Below, in pieces: positions 23,701-38,700 of a DNA stretch of 64,000 bases. Under the pieces are notes generated by a model, which worked only from the letters and a program-made list of their open reading frames with translations, did not search any database and was not told the origin of the DNA. Positions within the stretch are counted from its first letter, which is position 1. Every line of letters starts with the position of its first letter. The position numbers and the translations under genes were made by a program. Source of the DNA: Apostichopus japonicus (Eukaryota > Echinodermata > Holothuroidea > Aspidochirotida > Stichopodidae); contig NC_092565.1 in assembly GCF_037975245.1 (NCBI RefSeq), positions 15,095,499 through 15,159,498 on the forward strand, given 5' to 3'.

Positions 23701-26700
23701 ATACAGCGATGGACATCTCAGGTCCAGCTAAAGATAACAAGGTATCACGTTTAATTACTGTCTGCATTTTGTAGCGACAAGAACAAAACGTCACTTGCAA
23801 GCAACAGAAAGTTAACTTTTTCAGATGGCTGCACGCGGTTTGGGGCGAGTCTTCAATGCCTTTAAGAGGATGATTTGTAAAATAATGAGGACACGAGGAC
23901 TGATCCGTACCCGTGTCATATGAACAACCTTTGAGCCCTTCTTGACTTCCACTCCATCTTCCATGGTCGACGATCTCTTCTTACGAGGTCTTCCCTTCAG
24001 CTTCGGTGCTGATAAATCAAAGAAAAGGAATCTCGATTAAGGGTTTTGCATACCTTAAAAATTATCATTGATCAATTAATTTACAAACTATTAACTAATC
24101 GAATCACCACAGTAGGGACATTGTGAATGTGGCAGTACAATGCTTAACACCACTCCTGTGTTTTACCCTATATTTACCCTCCTGATACATCCAATGTGTG
24201 GGGTGTGTAATGCTCTTCACCAAGATACTGAAGCTGTACAGGATCAATTGTGTCAAAGAGACATTCACATTCAATTAAAAAATTTCAATTATTTTCGAAA
24301 GATTATTAGCTCGATGCCTGGTATATTGAGGGCGCCACCCATGGTAACCGTTCACATTGCTAGTGCTCTCATCAGTGGACTCCTCCCTGCTGAGGTTACT
24401 CCTGACAAGAGCAGAGACATATTCCTGTAATATGTAATCATGTGGATGATTTTCTCAATCCGTTGACTCAATGTTAGAGAACAAGGTTCTACAAGCATCA
24501 CAAGCACTCAATCATTATCCTCTTCCAAATGCGTCAATCAATTATTCAAACTTAAGATATTCTGGGTAAAGGGAGGGAATTCCCTGTTCAATAGAAACTA
24601 ACAGCCCACTGAGATACATACGGACAATATAAGCTTTGGCTCTTACCTAAGTGATCACAGAGTTGTTCGTTGTCAGCCAGGGATGGATGTTCAAACTCTT
24701 CCCTGCAGAAGAGCATCTTTGTTCCTTTATGGGGTACAAGAACTAGACCCATGGACCGAACTTCTGGACATGACCACCACTGTTGACCAGTGCTCTCCAA
24801 TCTCTTCAACATGGCCTTGTGACGGCAGTATCTGCAACAAGATTGAAAAAAGAGATATACTTGAAAAGTCACATTTAATTGGACTATTACAGAGATATTC
24901 TGGTGGCTGAAGTTGATTGCGTCACACTTGCTACTGGAAATCTTCTACAACTCTAGGTTCAAACCCACATCCTTGTGGCGTTGTCGAAGATGTTGATCGG
25001 TCAAATCTGTCGATATTTTGTGAAGGCATCTGCCGACAGCAGAGTGAACGCTGTCATCACCGCAACTCGATTGCAAATGTTTCTGTTTTGCTTATAACAA
25101 ATTTAAATCATTCATCTACAGAGGAAAATAATGTGTCTAAGAAAGTTATATTTAGAGACAATGCTGAATACAGAAGGAAATGAAAGCTAAGAAACCATTC
25201 AAAATGCATCATAATTCAAGCTATAGCAGCAAGATTTACAATAGCAAAGTCAAACTTAAAGTCAGGAAACCTTACAAATTCTACAATGTTGATGCAAAAA
25301 AATTTTTAATTAGCTTTTTAAGCAAAAGCTTTTTAATTACCTGTTGTAACTAAGAATAGTGACTTGGCTCTTATCTTTGTCATCTTCATCAAATTCTGTT
25401 CCTCTGCCTGAAAAACAAAAGACGAGAAGAAAGGAGATGTTAATTAATTCGTTTAATTAATTCCTCCCCCTTCCCTCCTGTGTGTACAATATCAGCTCTC
25501 CAATCCAAGCATATATATGCATGGTACTCAAAGCTCAAGTAATGATGTTACAACCTTGCAAAGCATCTACAGAGTTTTATTGCATAGAATCATCCACAGG
25601 AGGCTTTAAGAATAAAAATCAATTCAAATTCATTTCTGTGCTAATAGGTCTCATCTGTTGTCATAAGTCTTGGATATGAAATGATATGTAGAATGGGGTT
25701 AGGCTAAAAGTCGTCACAATAAAGTACATGGTAGGGTATATAGTTGCATGTGTTTGTTTTCTAACATTTGAAGACACTGTATGAATTCTGTGACTTGGGT
25801 TGTCGAAGGAAACCGAGATCGAGGAACAGAATAATTTCGGCCGACACAGTAATCGAGGAACAGAAGAAATTAGTTAAGTCTGATTTAACTTTGAATTTAT
25901 TCTAATACATGACAAGATTAAATACAAACACTTGAAGCGTCTTGAATGAGTTTTGGGGTGTTTGGATGAGCACAGCTGAAACAGGTCTGATATTAAGCAC
26001 ATTGTAAATATCTACACACTTATCTATAGTATATGCCTCATAGTGTGGGGCCTTGTGGTCAATAAAGCTGTCTTCAGTTTACAATGTATTTCTCCCCAGA
26101 GTTTTCCTAACCGTCACTTTTCCTATTGGTTGTGGTAATAATTTTTCTTTTCACTAATATATCTTCTTTTTTTTTCCAGATTTGCACAGTTTACATAACA
26201 TGGTAACTTTGCAATAAAAGCAATGTTATAGAAGAGATCATTTTGAATGTTGTTGAAAAAAAACTCAGTGGCCATTCTGACCTGTCAGTGAAATAAGTTA
26301 TCAGAAGTCTGTAATTCACTTCAGATCATATGTCTGATATTTGAACACTGTGACCTAACCAATCACCATGCTGTTTGCTCATTGAGATTTCTGTCGCCAT
26401 GGTGCTCTCTCTCTATATGGTTACAATTTTCAACAATTTCCACCAACCACAAGTTTTAATTTATGAAGTTTGGTGTACTATTAAGTATATGGTCCTCTCT
26501 GTAGCTCTTAGGTTTCCTTTGATGAAGTTTCTCACTTTAAAATGATGATAGGAGTGTAACAAGAAACTATTAAGGGATGACGAAAGTCAATTTGTTGCTG
26601 TACAAGGATTAATAACGGTCAAGTTACTTACCTTTTGTGCAGACGGCTTTATCGCTTGTTGTTTTTCCTTCCGTGGGATGCAAGACCCCCCGCCATATTG

Positions 26701-29700
26701 TGGGTCCACCGTGCGACCAATCAACATCAGAGACAATCCAGTCAGTCAGATCATCTATCTTCAATACCACTTTATCTCTCACCGCCAAAACTTCATCCTA
26801 TCAAAATAAAAATATAAAAGAATAATATGTCACCTGAGATAAGTTTTAACTTGTAAAAGAAAGTGTGAAACAACCTCTTCCTTCCACATTTACCCCTCCC
26901 CTCCCCCTTTTATCCCTCATCCCTCTGTTCATTTAAAGGAAGAAGACATATCTGGACTTCATGTCCAACATGAAGTCTCCCTTGCATGATCTCTCCCTCC
27001 TCTCATTGTATCAGTAGAATCGCTGTAGAAGTATGTGGACAACGATAGTGCAACACTTGTGAGAAGGAGACAGGTAAGTCAGGACCCACAGAAACTTGAT
27101 TTTCACAAGCAATAATTCCGCAGAAAATTACGTGTAGTATACTTCCGAGTGGTAGATACGATCATACAGAAGGAGGAATTAGTGGGCGTGGCCCAGGGTG
27201 CGAGGGCGCAGTGCTAAAACGTTTCCAAATGTGTAGTTAGGTAGATAAGAAAGTGCATTTGTGGAGTGGGAGACAGGTACGAGAGGAGCGAAGTAAATAC
27301 TTGGTTTCCATCCATGTTATGTTACAACTTGCAGTCCACAATTGCTTCCTTGTTTGAATTTTTAATCAAATCTGATGAAGCTACTTATTACATGAACAAA
27401 AGGCTAAGTTTCCATGTGCAGTTAATTCTACTTTTCCTTTCATGTAGGAAATGCATTCACAGATAAACTAGATTGACGATTTTGAGGATTTAACTCACCA
27501 ATTTACTTTGGTTGAGATGGGGATGGGAAGGGGATAGGGATGAGGGAGGGAGGGAGGGAGGAGGGGGGAAGAGGGCAGTTTAAAGAGTAAACAAAATGAA
27601 ATAAATCATCTGCTTCAAATCTGAAGATAACAGATAACCAGAGTCATGTGAATATATCTAAACTCAAAGTACATGTTGTAATCTTTCAGACTTATAATAT
27701 CCTATTTAGAGTTCAAAGGTCACAACCGTGATAGGATAACTAACAAAGATGATACAATTTATATTCTGGTTACCAATTAGCAACAATGACATGCATCATG
27801 GTATATTTCCTTCCTCTGATGTAATATTGTCGTTATACACATTTAATAATGCACTCATCAAACTCATCGATGCAGTTTGTTTAGATAAGTCGCCTTTGGC
27901 ACAAAGGCTTTTTGTATGAACTGAGCGTCTATCAAATATCACTGCTTTCACTGTAGGAATGACAACCAAAACAGGAAGCTCGTACAACGACTGTACAACG
28001 CATCGAAGCTGGTGGGCCGTAGAGGAAGCTGATCTAATTCAGATTAAGAATGAAAGAACTATCACCCACATGACTAGATAATTTTAGATGATCTATGACG
28101 TGTGTTCACCCAAATGAGTGAATATCAAAAAGCACTCGATTGGAACACCGTGCGAGTTTTTTTACTTTTTAATGTTCCTTTAAAATCCAAACAAGGAAAC
28201 TGCCTCCAATATACACAGCCACACTGACTGGCACTGATATGCAAACAAAAGCAATATTAAAAATAGAATTTCAAACAGTTTTTAATGTCTTTCAGTTCTG
28301 TGATAAATATTCCAAATGTGTGAAATTTAATCTGCGAATGTATTATCTACAACAACAGTCCTAAACTTATATCATTTTGTCGGTAATTCTAATATTTAGG
28401 ACTCGGAAAATTAAATCAATTTATATAACTATTACTTTGTTGAAAAGAACAGTCAACTAATTCGGTTGATGAAAGAAAACCACTGTGAAGTGCTTATATG
28501 GACTGTCTAAAAGAGGGTTTCTTGATAGGAGACAGTTTATGGAGTGAGACCCAAGCAATAAACATTTTAACCTCTAATACTGGGCATTGTGCTATATATG
28601 TTTCCAGTCACTAATAAATGTGTTTCAGTTTTTATAAGTCCTTCAAAACTTGAAAATCTTATTTGCTGTCTTGGTTTTCAAGATGATCTGTGACCACTCC
28701 AGGTTGTATTTTTATGTATAAATATCTCTTGTAATTTTTGGGAAATGAGGTTCTTTAAACATCTTAGACATAAAAGTGGCTGGGCAACTTAGTCTAACAC
28801 ACATATGATGAGGTCAATTTCCAAGACCTCAAAAGGGAAAACAAACAAAAAAGTGGATTACAGATTTGTGAAGGACAAATGGTTTTGAATGTCATCCTGA
28901 TGTTTATAGCATGGGATGTATTTTACTGACATGTCTGTATCAAGTTGAAAAGAACATATTATGGTTGAGTTGCTTAAATTTATCGTGGATTCAATGTAAA
29001 CATTTATGCCTGAACTGTGGAGCTCAAGTTACCTTTATACTGTAAGCTTTCCACAGATTTACTTTAGAAGGTGAATGAATACCTTGAAAACTTGAGTAGT
29101 CATAGAAACTTTTCGAGCCCGCCAAGTTTAATTTTTATTGGACTGTGAGTGGCACAGCGTGCAAAAAGGTTAATACAATCTTTCACTTCAGCAAAAACTT
29201 ACCCATGGATGGAATCCACTTGTCCAACAGACAATTATTTATGTGTATCACAAACATTGGAGCTGACCAATGGTCTGTGTGCTAGACTAAGTGGTTCAGC
29301 CACTTTGATTGATGTAGCTTTTGATCAATCCTCAAAAAGTGATACAGAAAGACAACCTGGAATGATGACAGTTCTTTGTAATTAAAACAGATCATAATAA
29401 TCAATTTCTGTGCTTACAGTCATCTTTTACTAGTGGTGAAACTGGATGTAAAATGAGCACTGGCTATAAAAATGGAAATTAATATTACTAATTAATCTAG
29501 CGACAACAACATGTGAACTACGTACTGCTTTACAAGGTGATAAATATTACCACCTCTAACTAAGCTTAATTTATATGAACTATACTCGTTTTTTTTCTTC
29601 TCTGGTCTAGCGCACATGTTTGAAAACCAGACGTGGATTGTAACTGATCTGTCTGGAAATTTCATGGAATACTGACTTCTCTTGTGATTTACTCTATTTT

Positions 29701-32700
29701 TGTCAAAAATTTATGCAATTAAGTTGGTGGTACTTTTCATTTGTACGGTTTAAGCTACGAGGAATACGCTGGTGGGCCACACATACTGTTATGAGGAAAC
29801 AGACAAATGAGTTTTCAAAGCATAAGCTCATTAATATTCAAGCCAATCCAAATTGACACCATTTTAAATCGTTTTTCATGAACGACTCTCCCTGTTTTTG
29901 CCCTGTGTTTAAATGAAATGATATATTATCTTAGCTGTTTGGGAGATCTAAGTTCATCACAACTTCTCTGGCCATCACATCTGTAGAGCTATGATAAATA
30001 GTTGGGTTTGCTTCGAGGTTAATTCTAGATCTGTTGGAAACTGGCATCAAAATAAAAAAGGAATTATGTTCAGTGCCATGAGACCTAAATTTATAACTCA
30101 GCACAGTTCACGGCACAAAGACAATGAAATCAATCATTTTAAAGAGAAAAGCAATATTTTCAATAAATTCGGCTATGTCATCCTTCTTAATAGACTTAAA
30201 ATATAACTTGACCAGCAAGCAAAAAAATGAGACCAACAAGGAACCAATGTGACCCAAAAATCTAGTATTTCATATTGATTCGACGTTCACATTAGTGCAC
30301 ATGTAGGGCAGACTCTATCAGCCGCACACAAATTACTTGGGGCTCCCCATGTGGTAAAATGACATCAAAACTAATATCATATGATATTACCAGACAGGCA
30401 ATCTCAGCTGTTAACTTTCTGATGGACAGGTTTCCTGAAGGTAATCTGAAATTCTTGCCAACTGAATGAAAACTATTCACTTCAAACATTGACATATATA
30501 TATATATATATATATTGTAATTTAGGCAGATGCTGACCTTTGACCCACCAGTATTACTTGGAAACAATCTTAGTACATATATAAAGGTTGTGTTAAAGAA
30601 AACTGAAAAAATTACCCCTATGATTTATTGGTAATAGCCAAATGGAGGTGGTTGTTAGTTATGGTTAATGTTCAAATAACTGCAAGTTTAATTTAACTAT
30701 ATGCTTGTTTCTTTTAATAGTTAGTTATTTTGTTTGTTTCTTTGATTAGTTAAAGAACTTATGCTTGTGATCAAAGAGCTAATAGTAGAAACTATGATGA
30801 GATATTACATAGAAAAGTAGAAAACAAGAGAGGGGATCATCTTAACCACTTTAACTTTGATATTAAATATCTTGTAGCTTGGCTTAATAATCCTTAACCC
30901 CTAAGGAAAGGTTTTAAAGGTCCCTAACACATATGAATTTAACACAAATTATTTAAAAAGGCACCATACAGGTCCAATAAAAATGGACTGCAAAATTTAC
31001 AGGTGATCAAATTTAATAAAAAGTTCATTGCACCAATACTGAAGGGCAAAAGATTTCTTGTATTTGATTAATTACCGATTCTTAAAAATATATAGTTATG
31101 ATAGTTATGAATGAACTTATAACAGCATGACATCCCATAGATTGAGTTTCTGTTATTGCTGCAAAGTTATGAGACATTCTATCAAAGCCAGCAGCTGACA
31201 AACACAGTCTTTATTGTACATTACAGTTTCACCATTGTGTAATATACTTAAAGACACTTCATACAATACTGTAATATACTGTACAAACATCATCACTCTC
31301 TTAGCTCTGCCAAAACTCTGAAAACTTAAAAAGTAATTTTTTGTCTGGCCAGCAACCTAATTTATGGCTTGCACAGGTGAGCACAATATTCACATACAAC
31401 CCAATAGATCTTACTTACACTGGGTCTAAAAATGAAATACTTTCCAGGTTTTGATAACCTCTGATGTATAATGGAAGAGTTGACCTTCCCACCAATATCC
31501 TATTAGTGTCAGATTTCAAAGCAGAGAGGTAGAGCATTTATATTGCCATTGATGGGTGAACGGGCAAATGAAACACAATGACAGGTTCAAAATACAACTT
31601 ACTTCTTTTAGCATTTTAGGTGAACAAGGAATGTACAGTTAAAGCTTCATAGGTAAACAATTAATGCTTTCTATATTCTATTTGTCTTAAGTACCAACTA
31701 CCAAGAATTGTCTAAAATTTGGGTCAATATTTGAGAATGCTACCAACAAAAGCTGGACCATGAACCATCAGAAAAAAACAAGAGGCTAGAACAACTAAAC
31801 ATATGGTTATTGGCTCAAATCAAGCACTGTGTTTAAATTACACAAATTTCATTTCCTATAAAATCCTCAACAGGCTTGAATGTCTCTTTTCAGTACTAGA
31901 TTTAATGTAAAGTCTTGAATGTCAAAACAAGCTTGAAAACGTCTCAAAATAAGAAAACGTCTCATATATCATACCACTGTGCGATTATAAGCAAACAGTT
32001 ATTTGTACATCAAATAATAAAGCAATAGAGTGCATAAGGATATGAGAGACAATATCAGCTGTACTGTAAAGTTAATATCCACATGATAAGACCCAGGCTT
32101 TTCATATATTACCGTAAATGTACACTGTCGCTATTGCAAACAATATTTAACTAATGTTGTCTAAGATAGTCATTGGCCACTTAGAATCCTCTCCCCTCCC
32201 CCTCCTCTCCCCCCAACCTCTCCCCCACCCCCTCCCCCAACCTCTCCCCCACCCCCTCCCCCACCCTCTCCCCCACCCCCTCCCCCACCCTCTCCCCCAC
32301 CCTCTCCCCCACCCTCTCCCCCACATGTAATAATTTATCATGGACAGTATTACTAATTGACCAAGAAGTCTAGCACTCAGGACCTTAAATAATTCTATAA
32401 ACAAAGATACCCATTAAGGACAAACAATACTAAACCCACAATCTACTATTTGTTGGTTGCAAACACAAATATAATTCCATACATGTAAGTACTGCTGTCC
32501 CACCACGACTAACAAAGACTTTATACTCAAACTATTTGTTATCTCTCTCTCTTTTCTTTGTCTCCAAGGGTACAAATAATGAAATCCTTAATATAAAGAT
32601 GACCCAGCAATGATTAAATATTACTTCTCAATCTGAGTATAGTGAAACTAGACGTAACTTTATTAGCGTGCTGCATGAAATACGAGACTTGCTGGGTTTA

Positions 32701-35700
32701 CGTGAACCAGGAAGGCATAGCAAAGGAAACAAAGTGTGTTCTACCGTGAATGGATTCATAAAGTACTGTGTCCTTTGCGACTTTAATTTCCTAGAGCTTT
32801 GTGTTATTAATGATGCAATAGCTAGGTAATAAAATTTGTCACCATGATTACAAGTTGGGAAACATAAATTTGTGATTGATGCCAAAGTTTTGTGACTCTA
32901 ATAATAAAAATCAATTTTTAGAGATCATGTATGCTAAAATTCCAATATTAATGCATGCCATTTAATTCCACTACCCAGAGAAAATGTTTTTCATTCAAGT
33001 TACATGTGAATTAATTATACCCCAAAACTTGTGGGTTTTGGGGATTAGCAAGCGATGATACTTACCTGTCTCAACTCTACTGTTGCATTTTCCCATCTAC
33101 TGTACCTAGCCTATTAGTGGTAACATTTTAGCACTGCGTACCCATTGGCCCTCCTAAGGGTCAATGCCTCTTCCTTCCAGATTTACCTTTTCGCAAAGTA
33201 AAGAAGCTTACTACTGGTGAACGAAACTTATGTCATATATATATATATTGATGACAATCCTTTTTTTTATTTATAAAACAAAAATGTTTAATTTACCTTC
33301 ATGTGGTGGAAAATATTGCAATTATTTCTGGAGAAATACTTTGTAGTATTTTCAAAATTTCCAGGACTTTTCCACGACTTCCCCCAATGGGAAGAGCTGT
33401 TTTATTGCACTATAATGTGTGACTTAAAACACATTTCAGTGTGTTTGTATCAATCATGTATCCTTGTTTACATATCAACTTGATTGTGGAGGTACAGGGC
33501 TTGCTGAAATGTGACTTAAATTATTTAATGGTGTTGAGTTGACTTCTTACCTTTACAGCATGTAGAATGCTGCTTATACAGGTACAGCATCAATACAGCA
33601 TTGAATATATTATGCAATCTTGTCAAAACAGATATTATAATATAATTGTCAAAGTTTTTCAAAGGATTGAAGAACATAAGTGGACATTGGCTTCCAGACT
33701 ACCTTAGCTTACAATAACTGAAAGTCGAGTGCAAACAAATACCTTTTTAATGAGTAAATGTTATTTCTGTGACGATTGATAGGCATTCAACAATCTTGAA
33801 ACATGATGCTACTTGCGATACTATATTTGGCAATTGGCCACTTAACTAAATAGCTGTTAGAAGGTGGTCACCATTTCTTACATTTATAACAGATTCTCTT
33901 TAGATTATTGTATCTCTAGATGACAACTGATCAAAATTAACTTTAATATCCTCTTTTTTTTATTTTGTCATCAAATGAATGAGGAACTAATGGTTTCATT
34001 CAAATCTGAAAAATTAGTCACCAACACTTCCTCATTATATAACAGTATTATTGATCAAGGTATACATGCAAATACAAACTTATCAGAAAGATTACAAATG
34101 TGCTGGCTTTTCACAGTTACCTCAATAACTCAAACTAACATAATTACCATATGAAGTGTTGCAAAATCAACTGCATTTTTGTGGAATTTTATTATCCAAA
34201 CTTTATTATCAATGTACAAAGCTGTTCTTTGTAAACAGTTCACAGAAAAATAAAAACCACAAGGAAAGGTAGCCTTTGTCATCTCAGGGGCTGTTTGAAT
34301 ATATTTCTGTGTTTGGTTTTTCCCAAATTGGAAATTATGGAGTCACGCTTACCGACAAATTTTGAGGGGAACCGTGGATTGCAAAGTCGGCAATGACTAC
34401 AACACAGATAGCCAAGTCGGTAATTACTATTGGGGTTTTATTTGTCAAAACAAAACCACAAACAGAAACGTTGTACTCAAAGCCGAAGCCAAAATGAATA
34501 AATCACAGCCAAAGTGAATTAATCAGGTCACACATCCGGATTCTATGCATTCTAAGCTCTTCAATACCGCCCTCAGTATCTTTCCTGATACATTTCATAC
34601 TGTAAGTTTTGATTCCCATTGAGCTGTGACCGTCATTATAATAAACTGCAAGACTTTCTCTTTCTTTTAGTCACGCATACTCTCAAAATCCAAGGCAAGG
34701 ATGAATCCTCTTGATTTCCCAGCACAAGCTATCACATAACACTTCCATAACTGAAGATGAAATAATTTCTGAGTTAATTTGTACACTGCAGTTCTATGTC
34801 ACACTGCTCTGTATAGCAGTGATTAATTGCCCACAGCTGTTTATAACTTTCGGGTCAGGGTTTAGACTGGAAGATGATGCACCTCCTTTGGCGAGTACCA
34901 TATTTTAAATTTAAACACCAACCCAGATTTTCAACCACAACCGAGCCATAAAAACAAAAAAAACCTGGATAACACAGTGCTAGCGTGCACAGTGAAATGT
35001 CAGAACAGCATATATATCAAATTCTGACAAAGTTACCTTTAGATCATAAGCACGAAGGTAGTCAAATGAGATCTTTGGATGACAAGTTATATCTGTGAAG
35101 CTCAAATAACACTTTTGTTAAAACTACCTGAATGTCCCAAACAACACATTCACACTAATAATTAAATTCCATTAATTTATGTAATCTATTTGTGAATATT
35201 TTGGTTATGATTTAACAGATGGAAAGACAAACTACTGTTAAAAGAAAAATATGTTTTTTTAAACATATTTTGGGGGTTTTGATGTTCATAATATATGAAA
35301 GATAATTTAGTTGGGCATTATTGACTTCCCTGATCATACAGTCAAATCCCATACTTAAATAATTCAATACTGTCACAAGATCCACACAAATAAACACAAT
35401 ACAGAGCACGATTGCTTTTTGTCACACCAAAAAATTCTCATCAGTCAGTCACGCATATATATTAAAATTTATTAATTTCGTAACGCTGTAAGTTAACAAA
35501 TTGCTAGTCTTTGGTACTTACATGGTTAGAAAAGTTAAAATAATCAAATAATGTTGAACTGATGTTTGATGACTTGAAGTAAATTTTAACTTCCCAAAAA
35601 GTGCATTATGATTAGTCTTCAAGGTTTGTAACAAGATTTTCAGTAAAAGGAAGCTATGAAAGTGATTTCATTTTTGTTCTTTCCATGAAGGAAAAGCCAG

Positions 35701-38700
35701 CTTCCTGCCTCTATAAACTTTACGGGTTCAATCACCAAAACCTGCAGAATAGCTTCCCACCTGAAGGGCAAAAGAATTAAACATATATATGGTTCAAATG
35801 GAACAAAGTCATTGTTGAGTTTGCAACTTTCATATATATACATTGATTTGGACTTTGTTTCATCCATACAATGACTCTGTTTTCATTACATCCTTACAAT
35901 GATTTTAAATATCATTTTACCCATTACAATGACTTTATTTTCCTTTCACGACTCCCTCCATTACAATGATTTTGATTTAGTTTTATCCATAAAATAGTTT
36001 TTAGTTTATTACATGAATGCAATAATTTCAATTTCCTTCCATCAACAGATTTTTGTTTCATTGATACTCATAAATAAATATCATTAAAACCATTCCAAGA
36101 TTTTCATTTAACTTCATCCATTCCATGATTTTGATTTCCTTCCATCCATAGATTTTGTTTGAACGATACTCTTAGATATCATTAAATCCATACAATGATT
36201 TTGATTTAATTTCATCCATTCCATGATTTTCATTTCCTTTCATCCATATCATGATTTTGATTAAATTTCATCCATTCCATGATTTGAATTTAGTTTCATC
36301 CATACATTTTTGTTTCATCGATACTATAAGATATCATTAAATCCATACAATGATTTTGATTTCCCTTCATCCATTCCATTCCATGATTTTGATTTACTTT
36401 CATCCATTCCATTCCATGATTTTGATTTCCTTCCATCAAATTCCATGATTTTAATTTAGTTTCATCCATAGATTTTTGTTTCATCAGTAATCTAAGATAT
36501 CATTAAACCCATACAATGCTTTTGATTTCCTTTCTTCTATTTCCAAGATTTTGATTGCCTTCCATCCATTCCAGGATCTTGATTTAAATTCATCCATTCC
36601 ATTCCATGATTTTGATTTCCTTTCATGAATCTACAGTATTCCATGATTTAAATTTCCTTCCATCTATTCCATGATTTTGATTTAAATTCATCCATTCCAT
36701 GATTTGGGTTTCTTTCATCCATAAAGTGTCTGTACCTAAAACCTACATTACACAAAACCAACTACTCTTCAAATTGAAGCATTGTCACAATCTCATTTCC
36801 ATTGTTATTCATAAATCATTACTCATTCATCTCCTGTCCTTCATTAAACATCCTATGCAATGTTACATTCCAATGAATATGTAAAATTTCCTCTCTTGAT
36901 TTTATACTGCACTTTGCTGTTACGTTACACTCCTTGCAAAGCTCATAGGTCAAGTTGATTTTTTATTTAATGCTTTTAGGGAAGTGTTAGTTTTGCAAAT
37001 AGACTATTTGTTTAACACTGTGCTGGAGACTATCTATGATTACCACTACTGTTTTGAAATAATTCCATATTCATATTGCAAATACTTGTTCCTGATTGTC
37101 ATTGTTAGCATATCCAGGGAGCCTCATCCCTCTCCTACCCACCCCCACTCCCCCATTTGAGCAACCATCATGTGCACAATAACTCCACAACTCAGAAATC
37201 CTAGTTATGGGCCTGTGTGTGATGTATTTTGATCTTTATTTGCAAGTTACCAACTAACAAAACACAAATTCCCTTTTATACAGGTCTTCTTCAATCTTTT
37301 CAAACATTTTTTCAAGCTCTGCCATCCAAAAATGGTCAACTGGTTATCTGTCCCTGACAAATTAGATACCTTCTGGTTTTAAATAAAGTCCAAAGATTGC
37401 AGCCAGGGGTCAGAAAAGTTTGTTGCTGGTATTGATCAGCTTTGCATACATATCTGTGTAAATAAAATACTATAAAATACTGTATCAAAGAAGAGCCTAA
37501 CTATTACCAGTAGACCTGTAAACTTGATTCTATTCATAAATATATCTGGCTGTCTGACTGACCAGACCCACTGTCCTTTTTGGGTGCATAATTGTACAGG
37601 TCGGGTTAAAGAATAAAATCTTGTGAATGGTCTTCTCCTTCTATAAATAATTTCTTTCAAGCTGTTTTAACCCTTCTTCCCAGGTTGGTGTATGCACTAG
37701 ATACTAAAGCTCTCTAGCCCTTTTCATTGATTCTCACACATGATGTGAGACAGTGTGCATTAACAAGATAACAGCTTCGATTGTTGACAATAACACAAGC
37801 AAACACTATCAATAGAGTTATCAGATTGAATTGAAAACTGGCTGCCTTATCTCTTCCCAACTGTGGGTAGACTTCAGTCAGTCCTATTCAATGGTTATTG
37901 TTGCAGCCTGCAGTCACAAATGACCAAATATTCTTAATACCGTACTGCTGCTGCTCCAGCTTTTTTTTTCATTATTATTATATATATATATTTTTTTTTG
38001 AGATTGCACAAAGGGTACACACATCTTGATACAAAGTGTACAGTTAGTAATAAATTGTCTTTGATGAATATGTGTCTTTCAAATATAACAGAAGGGTATA
38101 TATCTAAGCAATACCTTAAATAGGTTAAATTATATAGTGTATTATCTTGTAATTTTTTTCCTGTTTATTTATTACTATTAATTTTTTGGAGATTGCAGGG
38201 TGAAGTGTACACATACTTTATGCATAATGATAGGTTAAGTAATAATATTTTCTAAGGAATCTTTAAAATAAAAAAAACTGCTTAGTCAATACATTATCTA
38301 TTCCGGGGAAATTTGTGCAGAACCAAATTTTACATGGTGTGTTATCAGGCTATGTGTTTTGTGTGCGTGTTTTTTTTTTATATACTCTTTTTAATGCAAC
38401 ATCCTGTCAAAACCTCCTGAATGAATAAGATGATACTTGTATTCACAGTACTAACCAAAAGTCTAATGGATATATGCTCCATCCTTGAAAGTAACAGTCT
38501 GCAACGACAGATTTATAGGAACGACAAGTTGAACAAAAATAAATCTGGTAGTACTCAGAAATCCATTTTTAATGAGAATGCAACATGGTGTTTCCAGACA
38601 TAAAGGATTATATAAGGTAACACTGGGCACCTGCACACATGTTACTTTAAGTCCACCAGGAAAGATGAAATTACTGCTTAGTGTTTTTAAAAAAACTGTA

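Noticed and set aside
23709-23742. ATG-containing exon-like piece with GTATCA donor on the + strand
   Set aside because: It lies next to a transposon-like end and has no downstream partner exon in frame.
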